NCBI GenBank assembly: GCA_964019055.1 | Contig: OZ025215.1 | Span: forward strand, 9,205,708-9,269,707 | Source of the DNA: Anthopleura xanthogrammica | Taxonomy: Eukaryota; Cnidaria; Anthozoa; Actiniaria; Actiniidae | Length of the DNA: 64,000 bases | Reading direction: 5' to 3' | The notes under the pieces: model-generated | Told to the model about the DNA's origin: nothing | What the model saw: only the letters and a program-made list of their open reading frames with translations | Databases searched by the model: none | Program-made: the position numbers and the translations under genes | Shown here: positions 38,191 through 48,500 of the stretch, one piece after another | Position numbering within the stretch: the stretch's first letter is position 1 | How the letters are laid out: every line of letters starts with the position of its first letter

Positions 38191-38584
38191 TAAAATAGAA
38201 AGAAAGAAATAGGGTGTAATACATAATCAGATTTAAAAAAAATAGTGTATATATAAGACTGATATCAGAAACTGACCATGTTTGGAAATCTTTTCTTAGG
38301 TCGTTCAATATATATCATAACTAATGATATTCAGGAAAAAAACTAATACGAGAACATATATATATATATTCAGTTTGGAAATGACTAAAAGTTTAATGAC
38401 GGAAAAAATGAACTCAATATTGGGCTGTGAACATGAAAACCTTTTGAAAAAATGATACAAATGATAGGGTTTTTTTTTTCTAACCACACCTCTATATTAA
38501 GTTGGTAAACGATTATGGTCATAACTTAGTCGGTTCGATTTGATTTTCATACCGGATATTGAATTAGGATGAAAGTTTGAAATA

Positions 38585-39083
38585 GATCTATTTCACGTGA
38601 CGTCAAAGCAGCTCAATAGCATTTTTCACGGTTACTAAAAATAGATATATCGCAAAGCCTTGTGGGATCGAAATGCGGACAAGATTTGTAATAAGGCGTC
38701 GGTTACAAGGAAAAGAAGATCAATATTAGTCGAAAAACATAGTTTTTCCACGAATTCACCATTCCCTTATTACGCCTTAATACCACTAGAATAATATTAA
38801 TCCTCTTCGAATTATTTTTCTTATTCAAATATTTTAACTCCTTTGGAAGTTGCAAGATAATGGTGTTAATTAGGCCAACAAAAGGAACTATGAAAAGGAT
38901 TATGGTAGAAGTGTATTAAGGGTAATAAGAGGAATCGAGAATTAGAAACAAGAAGGCAAGAAAACATTGTTGCAGCATATTATTTCAATCCCATAATGCA
39001 TCATTGTGACGCAACAGAGAATTGGAATCTATTGTTTTGTCCTCCAAATTGAGCTGCATTTCGACGTGCTGCAAGGGGTCTTT
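38585..39083. mobile_element. long or composite MITE-A (copy 7)
   Basis: The left end has TTTCACGTGACGTCAAAGCA followed by GCTCAAT; the right end has GTTTTGTCCTCCAAATTGAG then GCAAGGGGTCTTTTA. About 400 bp of unrelated sequence lies between, so this is either a longer family member or one that took up an insertion. It ends about 145 bp before the GPCR start. Confidence 0.5.
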
Positions 39084-39197
39084 TATGTACATTTCACTGA
39101 ACTGAATTTTACCATAGAAACCATCTTACGTGTTCTGGTTTTGGAGTTTACACGATATTGATGTGGTAATTTTCAATAACAACATTTAATATTCTAT

Positions 39198-39204
39198 GTT
39201 CCAG
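39198..39204 (+). promoter_or_regulatory. splice acceptor in the GPCR 5' leader
   Basis: TTCCAG preceded by a T-rich stretch (TTTAATATTCTATG) 25 bp before the ATG. An in-frame TAG lies at 39223, so the upstream exon would be non-coding. Confidence 0.45.
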
Positions 39205-39228
39205 CAAATACAATCGCCTGGTTAGAAG

Positions 39229-40239
39229 ATGCCAAGTCCTACAGACATTGCTGTCATGGCCCTTTTCATCTTCCTCTTCGTCGTTGACATTATAGGCAAC
39301 GTGCTTTTGGTTTACATCATAATGTCGACGCGCAAGAAACAACGACAAGTGCGTGACATCATCGTATTGAACATGAGCGTCGCTGACATAATGGTGGGAG
39401 TGTTCTTCTTCCCTCGTCACGTGTTACGTCACGCATTCACTCACCCAGATGGCGTGACCGGTGATTGGCTGTGTAAATTCGTCACAGGAGGTAACTTATC
39501 GTGGGTTGGTTCTACAGCGTCGAGTTTCTCGATCATCGTGCTTGCTTTCGAGAGATACTTTGCGGTTATCCATCCGTTCAAGCAGCGCTTCACCGTCAAG
39601 AAAGTCAACGTGACAGTCATTGTTTGCTGGCTGTACGCTGTTATTTTCATGTCTCCCTTATTCTTCATCGTGATCTACGACAAGGCAGGAAAATCATGTA
39701 TTGAAAACTGGACCGATGAGACTCAAGCATCAACATTCTCGACCATGACACTCATTTTTATACTCATTATTCCTGTGGTCCTCATGGCGGTTTTATATGG
39801 GCGTGTCATTCGAAAACTTTGGTTTGCAAAGAGCCAATCAGCTGTGCGTCCTGCGCAACATTCCGTGATCAAGTCACGCAAGACTGTCACGAAAATGCTC
39901 TTGATCGTGACTGTAGTGTATATCATTTGCTGGTCATCAGACCTCATTCTTTACACGCTGCTAGCATCATCGTGGAATAGCAACGATCCGATTTATAGTT
40001 TACCTGAAGCGCTCGTCTTTCTAAACTCGGCCGCCAATCCAATCATCTTCACTTTTTACAGTCAGCGGTTTCGACAACAGCTCATGCGCATTCTGGGTCT
40101 TCGACGTGATGATGTTTCCTCGCTAACGGGGGATCCATGTAATAGCACGAGGAAGATTAGTAACCAGCGCCCAGAAGAAATACGCGTTGAGACGCTCAGC
40201 AGTCATTCTGATTTAACAAGACAAACAAAGAACATATAA
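39229..40239 (+). CDS. rhodopsin-family (class A) GPCR, neuropeptide-receptor-like, single exon
   Basis: 336-aa seven-pass receptor at the cell surface, expected to signal through G proteins; ligand unknown. The ATG is the first after an in-frame TAG, leaving a very short N-terminus of about 8 residues. Class A landmarks: N24 (1.50), D53 (2.50), disulphide C82-C157, ERY at 108-110 in place of DRY, W134 (4.50), P182 (5.50), N270-P271 (7.49-7.50). Two motifs deviate: TM6 reads CWSS (234-237), losing the usual CWxP proline, and TM7 reads NPIIF instead of NPxxY. A basic helix-8-like segment (SQRFRQQLMRILGLRR) and a 45-residue Ser/Thr-rich tail follow. The general look is that of the neuropeptide (NPY/QRFP/galanin-type) receptors expanded in cnidarians, but a subfamily cannot be assigned by eye. 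Neighbouring genes are unrelated. Confidence 0.9.
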   Translation: MPSPTDIAVMALFIFLFVVDIIGNVLLVYIIMSTRKKQRQVRDIIVLNMSVADIMVGVFFFPRHVLRHAFTHPDGVTGDWLCKFVTGGNLSWVGSTASSFSIIVLAFERYFAVIHPFKQRFTVKKVNVTVIVCWLYAVIFMSPLFFIVIYDKAGKSCIENWTDETQASTFSTMTLIFILIIPVVLMAVLYGRVIRKLWFAKSQSAVRPAQHSVIKSRKTVTKMLLIVTVVYIICWSSDLILYTLLASSWNSNDPIYSLPEALVFLNSAANPIIFTFYSQRFRQQLMRILGLRRDDVSSLTGDPCNSTRKISNQRPEEIRVETLSSHSDLTRQTKNI

Positions 40240-42135
40240 GCCAAACATTAGCAAACATCTTTTGATGAAAGATCTAGATTTTTCGGGAGTATGAGGATTC
40301 TTGCTGTCAAGAAAAATTTGAATCCAAGCTTATTAGAACCTTAGCAGCAAAATACGTTGTCGAGAAAATGTGAACGCAGCCAAATAATTCGTAAGAGGGT
40401 GCCGTTAGGAATGTTTTTTCCGTAACCAATGTCCGTGCACGTCTGAATCGGTGGAACAAGGCTTCCCTCGGCATAACAAACAGCAGCATCTTCCAGAACA
40501 TTTTTCAAGGATTTTCAGGGATTTTAGTGATAGTTGCATGGCATTGACACAGTTGCAAAGATGCGCTATGTGATGACATTGCATTTTTTGCCATCCATCC
40601 AAGTATCTTGAATTTTGCAGAACATTTTAAAGGATTTTCTAGAGCTGAGGTTTTGTAGATAGTGAAGAAACAGTTGCAGAAACAGATCTCTTCCATTTTT
40701 TCCATCTGCGTATACCCACGCTGTATCAACATCGAGTCTGTATTGCCACGATATGGTAAAATACTTTAAAATAATGCAATGTCTTTGTTTTGCCATTCAA
40801 CTTACACATCTGTTGCATATTAACATCACAATTAATTAAACTATCTACGACAAGGCAATGAAGCAATAAGAAAATTTGACTATATTCCAACCAGGACAAA
40901 AGACAAGATATACACATGTATATATTACACATTATAGATATGTATATATAAACAGATTGCAGCAAAAAAAGTTTTTATTCAAGCTGTTTTGGCTTGGAAC
41001 CACTACGAGTTGCTGATGAATGCCTAATTTGGTAAAAAAAAAAAAAAAAAAAATTTTTTTTGGAGCGGGAAGTAGTTCGCAGATAATTGTTTTTTTAGCT
41101 GAAATGTGTAAATGTTACTATATGGATGTAAATATGCTTTTAAGAAAAGTTTAACTATAATGTTAAGATTATCAGTTTATTAAATAGATTCTGATATATC
41201 AGTCAGGAGATTCTCTCTTGCTCGTCAGTAGATCGTTAGATAGTTAAAATATTTTTCTTCACTTCGGTTTTTGGGTCAAGATCTTAGGAGTAACCACAAT
41301 CTGACTAGCATCCTACGCAGCAGCCAAGAAGAAGTGCCAATCTCTCTATTAGTCGATTACTTCAAGTATGGATCGAAATTGCAAGGTAAGTATCAATTAA
41401 GGACATACCCAGGATTTCCCATGGGAAGCGGTTAGTAGTAGTGGGATAATAACGTCCTACTACCTTTAACGAATCATCCCTCCCTCCTCTTCTATAGGGT
41501 TTTTAAGTGTGACGTCATTCGTATAGAAAAACTACTTCCGGGTCCAAAACGAAAAGCAGTTCTATGAAGATTTTTCTTACTTTTTCTTTATGACAGGATT
41601 TGTTGTCCAAAGTTTCAGGTGGAGGTGAAATCATTGAGTACGTTTTTCGCTTTATTTTAGCGGTTTTTTTCGGTAATGGTTGGACCCGGAAATACGTCAC
41701 AACTTAACAGCTCTATAAATTAAACAAACAAACTCAAAATACGCGCATTTGAAATTTAATGCTATGTAAACGTAATGTAATTTTACAGGTATTTACAGGC
41801 CTTGTAACTTTATTATTTACTGAAGATGGCTGAAGTCACTAACGATTAATATGTCTATAAACAAAGTCAAAAGTGGCCTTGTTTCTTTGTAGCCTGCGTA
41901 GCGGCCCTCGGGGGACTGGAAAGGAGGGATTGGGGAGGGGACTGGTGAGGAGTCCCCAGTTCCCTTCCGAACAAAAAACCGAGGATAGTTCCATCTGTTC
42001 ATTACAGCTCACTACTCCATTAGGTTCGGTTCCGTTGTACCACTGTTTAAGTAAACTTTAGGCAAACACAATGTTTCGCTCGGGTTGAACGATAACACGT
42101 CCGTGGATGGAATAGAAGACTGCCTTATAGTTTTT
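40240..42135. other. convergent intergenic region between GPCR and TRIM-NHL
   Basis: Both flanking genes end here. No coding exon seen. Contains near-duplicate phrases around 40500 and 40620 (AGAACATTTT(T/A)(C/A)AAGGATTTTC), an A/T homopolymer near 41033-41060, and an inverted-repeat element at 41502-41706. Confidence 0.6.
41502..41706. mobile_element. fold-back element MITE-J
   Basis: TTAAGTGTGACGTCATTCG and ACTTCCGGGTCCAA at the left are matched by TTGGACCCGGAAATACGTCA and CAACTTAA at the right. About 205 bp, non-coding. Confidence 0.55.
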
Positions 42136-44286
42136 TTAATCCACAAAGTACATGAACACTCCATCAATGTATGAAGTCATTAACAATTTGCCGTCATTCA
42201 TAACTGTTATATATGCAGGATGATCGACTTCATTACAAGTCTTGCCTACTAAACGACCATCTAATGTAAATTTTTGAATGCGGTTATTTTCATGATCACA
42301 GACCAGTAAATGATGGTCATTATCAATAGCCAGACCCCATGGTTTATTCAGCTGACCATTAGCACTGCCGAATCCACCAATCGTCGATATTCTAGTCGGT
42401 ACGTTACCTTTCTTCTCAAATACATGTACAACGTGACAAACCGTATCGCTGACGTAAAACCGTCCATCATGTGTTACTGTGTTGATTGGAGTAAAACTGT
42501 CCTCTTCTTTCAAACCAAACTGATATTGATAGTCACCGTCTCTTGTGAAGACTTGAACACGATGATTATTACGATCACACACAATGATGTTACCATCATC
42601 ATCAACGTGTACTCCATATGGGAAACAAAACTGTCCATCCCCGTTGCCTTGGTTACCAAAGGTATTTATCAACTCTCCTGTTGAGGTGTCCACTGTGCAT
42701 ATTCTGTGGTTCCTACTGTCTGCAATTACTAAATCTGTATCATTCAGAAATGCTAAACCTTCAGGATTATTTAGCTGTTCCTCATCACTGTCTTTATCAC
42801 CATAAGTCAGCAAGAGATCTCCATCAGTGTTGAATACTCGCACACAGTGCGCAGACTCATCTGCAAGAGCGAATCGATTGTTTTCTTTATTTATTGCAAT
42901 CCCATTCACTAGTTTAGGTTGTGTATTAGTTAGCCATCCGAAGTTTAACTCTCTTTCTACTATGATCTTTTGCATCTTTACGTTCATCACTAGTGGACTG
43001 TTAGATACATGACCCCCATTCACTTGAACCTCTGCTGTCAGTTGACCAGCTATTTTAGGCATGAACTTTACTTCTATTGTACCATCAGTGTAAGCACGTT
43101 TCTCTTCCATCTTCACATTTTCTTCAGGCTTGATTTTAACGTCTATAAAATCCCATGGATCATAATTAAATTCTCCTGTAGAGGATTTAGTTATCAATTC
43201 TAGCTTTTCTTGTCTTAAGGCTACTAGCGGCTCCACCTCAATGGTGCTCATGGTGTGGTCTGATTTAGAATAAGACTGTATTTCTCCCAGCCCTTCATAT
43301 ACTTCTTGCATCAATACTTCGTTTGGAACAAAGACCATTCTCGAGTATCGTGGAATTGGATTCAAGATATATTCCTCAGAGCATTCTGTCTCTTGAATGT
43401 CTATTATTTCACTTGCTAGTCCTCTTTTCATCACCGTATTGATGTATTCCTTGACTGCTGGCATGTGTTGAATGACATTCAAATTTCTTTTAGCTTTTTC
43501 CAAGCTCTCCATGACTTGCTTCAGCAAATCTCGTTCATTTTCTCGAAGAATCTCGATCATTTTCTTTGTTTTCTCTTGGATTTCTTTCAATGCTTTTTCT
43601 CCTTGTTGTTTTATGCTGTAAGCAATTTCTTCATGTTCTTGCTTTTCATTGTCATTCAGCATCAAATTCTCTATCACCTGAAGATGCTTCAACAACACAG
43701 TCTTTTTTCTTGAAGCGATTTCATCTAATGATAATGGAACATGACCTTTATGGTCGTCTTTCAGGCAAGTCAGACAAATCACTGCTTCACAGTTGTCACA
43801 AAATAGCTCTAACCTTTGATTGGGGTGTACTTTACAATGATTTTCTCTCATTATTATCAGTTCGATATCTTCTTTATTCAAATCAGCCAGATAAACGATC
43901 TTGTGGTCTTTGGTAAACAAAGAATGGCTCCGTTGACATTCGTCACACATCGAGCGATCACAGTCAAAACAGTACAAAGATGCTGTCGAATGACTATCAG
44001 AAACAGAACAAACTAGTTTACCTTCTGCTAAAGCCAGACCCTTCAAGATTCTTGAATGCAGAAGACTTGGTTTTAGATCTTCGACGCTGCTTAGTTCTGG
44101 TAGAGGAGTTAGTGATTTGCATTTAGGACACTTAAACACGTTGACTTCCTCGATCAGCTCGGCGTGTCTTTTGATGCAAGACTTGCAAAATGTGTGGAAA
44201 CATGGCAAGATCTTGGGTTCATTAAGTGTATCATTACATAAAGAACATTGGACGTCCTTCTTGAGCTCGATAAGAAAGGATTCCAT
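42136..44286 (-). CDS. TRIM-NHL protein (RING / two B-boxes / coiled coil / filamin / NHL), single exon
   Basis: Probable E3 ubiquitin ligase and scaffold of the TRIM2/TRIM3/TRIM71 type, 716 aa. Domains: C3HC4 RING at about 14-56 (CSLC...CFHTFC...CPKC); B-box 1 at 93-130; B-box 2 at 150-185 (CKVHPNQRLELFCDNC); coiled coil at about 190-290 rich in Glu/Lys/Leu; filamin-type Ig domain at about 360-450; NHL beta-propeller to the C-terminus, with repeats such as LNNPEGLAFL, CFPYGVHVDDDGNIIVCDRN and LNKPWGLAIDNDHHLLVCD. The start is the ATG at 44286; the frame is open slightly further but without an earlier ATG. TTTACAG at about 44305-44311 could be a 5'-UTR splice acceptor. The whole reading frame lacks introns, unlike the heavily split neighbours, as often seen in cnidarian TRIM-NHL expansions (retrocopy or single-exon ancestor). 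All zinc ligands and the frame are intact, so it looks functional. Confidence 0.93.
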   Translation of the reverse strand: MESFLIELKKDVQCSLCNDTLNEPKILPCFHTFCKSCIKRHAELIEEVNVFKCPKCKSLTPLPELSSVEDLKPSLLHSRILKGLALAEGKLVCSVSDSHSTASLYCFDCDRSMCDECQRSHSLFTKDHKIVYLADLNKEDIELIIMRENHCKVHPNQRLELFCDNCEAVICLTCLKDDHKGHVPLSLDEIASRKKTVLLKHLQVIENLMLNDNEKQEHEEIAYSIKQQGEKALKEIQEKTKKMIEILRENERDLLKQVMESLEKAKRNLNVIQHMPAVKEYINTVMKRGLASEIIDIQETECSEEYILNPIPRYSRMVFVPNEVLMQEVYEGLGEIQSYSKSDHTMSTIEVEPLVALRQEKLELITKSSTGEFNYDPWDFIDVKIKPEENVKMEEKRAYTDGTIEVKFMPKIAGQLTAEVQVNGGHVSNSPLVMNVKMQKIIVERELNFGWLTNTQPKLVNGIAINKENNRFALADESAHCVRVFNTDGDLLLTYGDKDSDEEQLNNPEGLAFLNDTDLVIADSRNHRICTVDTSTGELINTFGNQGNGDGQFCFPYGVHVDDDGNIIVCDRNNHRVQVFTRDGDYQYQFGLKEEDSFTPINTVTHDGRFYVSDTVCHVVHVFEKKGNVPTRISTIGGFGSANGQLNKPWGLAIDNDHHLLVCDHENNRIQKFTLDGRLVGKTCNEVDHPAYITVMNDGKLLMTSYIDGVFMYFVD

Positions 44287-44311
44287 GTTATTAGGAGTTG
44301 TCAAGCCTGTA

Positions 44312-45499
44312 AAGTCGTTTCCGTTTTTTGGAAATCAGTTCGTCTTCGACTAATTCCTAGACACGTCACTGTGAGCACAAACTTTCCAGGGGGTACCCCA
44401 AGGGTTCAAATGCTCATTCTTTGAATATTAGCATATGGTGCGGTTTTGAAAAGGTCACTGACACTGTCGACAGTGAACAGTTATGATAAATTAATCTCAA
44501 TTTTTTTATTGGAACCTTAATTTATCTATTACATATTTCGCATTGGTTCACATAATAATCAAAATCCCCTATCTATTCTTATTTATTCTTTTTTTTTATT
44601 TATTCTATTTCCTGTTATTAATTCCTATAAGGTTCCGCTGACTTGCTATCAATTTATTATTTGTTTTCCTTTTGCAAATTGAAATATTGTATTTACATCT
44701 AGATGTATGGGACACAGTTACGTTAGATATGATACACCAAAGACTATGAAGACTGTTCGTGCCTTTTCTATACGAAAGTTTAGGAAAAATTTATTTTTAT
44801 TTTTGATTCCACCCTTTCTCCCTCCCTTTGCAAGCCCTAACATGCTAAATATTCTAATTTGATCTGTGAGTTAGCCCTAATTCTCTAGCTGACTTTGATC
44901 AGTCCAGAGGTTAACTTGTTTCAGTGTTTGATAAGATCGAGGCCATCTGTGCACTTCTGCAACATTTCTTAATTCACTTGTCGTTGTTGTTCAGCTGATC
45001 GCCAGCATTACTCAATAGTGGCTCTTTGGATATCTTTGACATTTTTGAAGAATTATCTCATTCTTCTTGCTTGTTCGGTAGTCAACACTTCTCGGGTTTA
45101 AGGTTAGATTGATTCATATTGTCGTCGTCGTCATCAATTCCTTTAATATTGACATAACTCTGTAGATAAGAATTAATATTTTGTGAGGTAGTGCACGAGA
45201 ACGGCTAGGTATGACAAAAATATAGTACAAAACTCTATCTCGTTCCCAGAGCACATGCGCCTGGTACAAAGCAAGTGTACACCAAGAAAATTGCGGTTTC
45301 GCAAACGTCGTTTGATTGGTCAAACTCATGTTATTCCCGCCTTTTCCAGGGGTGTCGTTACTTTTACAGTGATAAGAATCTTCTCTGTTAAAAAATCATT
45401 TTTTGCCTGAACTAATAATAATTAGGTGTTTTTAATGTAAACTAATAATGTTTTAAATTTCCCCGAGGGCGCGGATGCTGTACCAAAGGACAATCGTTG
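44312..45499. other. intergenic region between TRIM-NHL and the RTK 3' end
   Basis: No coding exon recognised. It should hold the TRIM-NHL promoter (transcribed leftward), and would hold an alternative 3' exon of the RTK if one exists. Confidence 0.45.
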
Positions 45500-45505
45500 T
45501 TTATT
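45500..45505 (-). promoter_or_regulatory. polyadenylation signal of the RTK gene
   Basis: AATAAA on the minus strand, 3 nt after the TAA of the last recognised RTK exon. A very short 3' UTR would result; the alternative is that a donor (ACG|GTATGT) is used here and another exon lies downstream. Confidence 0.4.
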
Positions 45506-45508
45506 CAT

Positions 45509-48500
45509 TTACTCATTTATACATACCGTTTCCTCCATGTACAAGTCCTTTAATTCTCGTATTAATGCATCAAATTTAGGCCTTTTTTCTGGATTCGCAT
45601 TCCAACAACGCATCATAACAGAATACCTAAAGATGAATATTTAAAAAAAAAATTAAAGATCTAAATTGGATATTGATCAAGATTTGGTGAGGTGAGTGCT
45701 TATAGTTATATCCAGCTGCGTGTAGTTGAAAATGAGTTTATAGATACGAGGTATCGCAAATAGAGCTTTTTCCAAGAGGAGCACACTCATTGAAATCAGA
45801 GAAACTTAAGTGAAAACATTAATTTTATGATTGCATTAACACTTACAGATTTCTACTGCAGGTGGTTGGACGTCCAAGCCTTCTTCCTGCCTTAAGATGA
45901 TCAATGATTTCCGCTACTGTGTATGATGCAAATGGCGTGGCTCCTAAATGACACAAAGACAAATGTTACCCTGTTGCTACTGGACCATAAATAATGTGGA
46001 AAATGATCAAGTCTGTTGTCCACTGGATAAGTTTTGTATGGTGGTGCAAATGTATTTTCCTGTCAAGGAATTCAGGAAATCCTGGGTGTCCAAAATTAAA
46101 TTAAAGGCGCGTAAACATGATTGAAGCAGACGTTCTCGCGATGTTGCCTACGAGGAAGAACTGCCTGTGTCTACCTCTGCAACATTAAACTGTTTTGCAG
46201 TTTCCTTGATGGCGCCGAAGAGAACACACAAAACGACGTGCCAGGGATGGAAACATGTTCATGGCAATCGTCTCGCAGGAGTAAAGACATTAATTTTTCA
46301 ATTACCTCCTGTCTCGATTTCCCATAATACTACACCAAAAGACCATCTGCAAAACAAAGGCAAGACAAAACCGTTTAATATTAAAAAGACTGACTCAAGT
46401 TGTGATAATAACCTACTAATCACTTACACATCACTTGCACTGGAGTACAAGCCAAGCTCAAGGGATTCGATAGCCATCCACCTAGCTGGTAATATTCCCT
46501 GCAAAAAAATTATTATAAGTAACTAATGAGCCAAAGATGTTTGTAATGTAAGAGTTAGTTTGTTTGTTTTCCCATTTTAGACCACGTGTAATTCTCTTGA
46601 GAATAAGATTCTTTGTTTGAGTTGTATCCATATTCATGTGTCTTGTCATGTGCAACCGTTAAACAAAGAAATGATACTCTAGGGAATGATACTTCGTCTA
46701 AAATGGGAAAACATTACGCCCATGCTAAGATAACCTTAGACCATTTGTTAATCTCTTGAGAATAAGATTCCTCTTTTGAGATGTACTCATATTCATGTGT
46801 CTTCTCATGATACTGCAGGGAATGCATAATAAGGGAAATGGGAAAACGTTACGCCCAAGCTAAGATAACCTTAAACCCCTTGATAATCTCTCGAGAATAA
46901 GATTCTTCTTTTGAGTTGTACTCATATTCATGTGTCTTCTCATGATACTGCAGGGAATGCATAATAAGGGAAATGGGAAAACGTTACGCCCAAGCTAAGA
47001 TAACCTTAAACCCCTTGATAATCTCTCGAGAATAAGATTCTTCTTTTGAGTTGTACTCATATTCATGTGTCTTCTCATGATACTGCAGGGAATGCATAAT
47101 AAGGGAAATGGGAAAACGTTACGCCCAAGCTAAGATAACCTTAAACCCCTTGATAATCTCTCGAGAATAAGATTCTTCTTTTGAGTTGTACTCATATTCA
47201 TGTGTCTTCTCATGATACTGCAGGGAATGCATAATAAGGGAAATGGGAAAACGTTACGCCCAAGCTAAGATAACCTTAAACCCCTTGATAATCTCTCGAG
47301 AATAAGATTCTTCTTTTGAGTTGTACTCATATTCATGTGTCTTCTCATGATACTGCAGGGAATGCATAACAAGGGGCTGAAATGGGAAAGCCTTTTCTCC
47401 AACCTAAGAAGGTCTACTCAGTTGGCAATGAATATTTACGGTTATGTCATTTACTTACCCCAGTTTTCTTTTCGTAGACGTTATCAGTATAAACATCTCT
47501 GGATAGTCCAAAGTCCGATACCTTAGCAACCAAGCTTTCTCCCAGAAGAACATTGCGAGTTGCTAAATCACGATGAACACACTGCCAACGTAGCACAAAA
47601 ATTATTGTAAGTATATATCAAAATGCAACATTAACTAGTGCTTATTGCAAATAATGCCTTTTGGTTCATCCAGGCTGGGTCTCAGTTATAATTGAAGAAA
47701 TCAGGCCAATGAAATTAGGGTCAACCGCCAAGTAATTTTACCTTCATTAGAGCAAGGTGTGCCATTCCTTTGCTGATCTCACAGGCAAATCTGAGTCGAT
47801 TAGCGGTTGAAATATCTATCGTGAAGTCATTCATGTTGTCGTAATTTTGACGACGATGACGCCTTAAGTAACGCAATAAACTCCCATGTTCCGCGTACTC
47901 TACCACTGCTAGTAACGGACCTATGAAAAGAAACTATGATGTTACGCAAGAGTTCTGCTTAAGGAATAAGTCACGTATATATGTTGGTGGAATAGAAGGT
48001 TGAGAGAGATGGGAGGATGGATGGAGGGATTGATGGATGATGACTGATGGATGCCGGATTAAAGGATTGGTAGGGACAGACGGATAAATAGATGGATAGT
48101 TAAATATAGATGGATGAATAGAAAGATGGATGGGTGGATGAGTGGACGGATGGACTAATGGATAGTAAGATAGAAGGAAAGATGAATGAATGGAAAGATG
48201 ATTTAATGAGTGGAAAGGATCGAAGAGAGATGGATGAATGGATAGAACATTCGTACCTCCTTCAGGACATGCTCCAATCAGATTAATGATGTTCTCATGT
48301 TTACCAACCGATTCCATTATCTCCAGCTCGTTGAGCAGGTTTTTCAAATCTGTTTCTGTAGCTGGTCCTATAGATTTATAAAACTTTATTAACCTTTTCG
48401 ACAAGATACTCAGTAAACATGGATTTTATCTGGACTAAACTCTGCGCTCGTTCCATAACCCATTACTGACGCCATGGACAAATAACAATTATTTTGATTG

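Larger units (their letters stand above)
30901..39200. other. gene-poor AT-rich intergenic DNA
   Basis: No convincing coding exon was found on either strand over about 8.3 kb. Contents: first AATAAA after POLR1A at about 31717; purine-rich tract (plus strand) at 31900-32300; MITE-B half at 34166; very AT-rich 36300-37500; a diverged 230-bp duplication (37181/37411); GAAT microsatellite near 38060; composite MITE-A at 38585. Short frames here are low-complexity or random. A 5' non-coding exon of the downstream GPCR is probably somewhere inside, possibly ending CAGAG|GTAGGG near 35260. Confidence 0.5.

Noticed and set aside
37752..38308. Minus-strand Phe/Ser/Ile-rich frames
   Set aside because: Translation of the GAAT microsatellite and adjacent A-rich DNA.
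30901..39200. Hidden gene in the 8 kb AT-rich gap
   Set aside because: No pair of splice sites with conserved-looking coding sequence was found; only short random frames.
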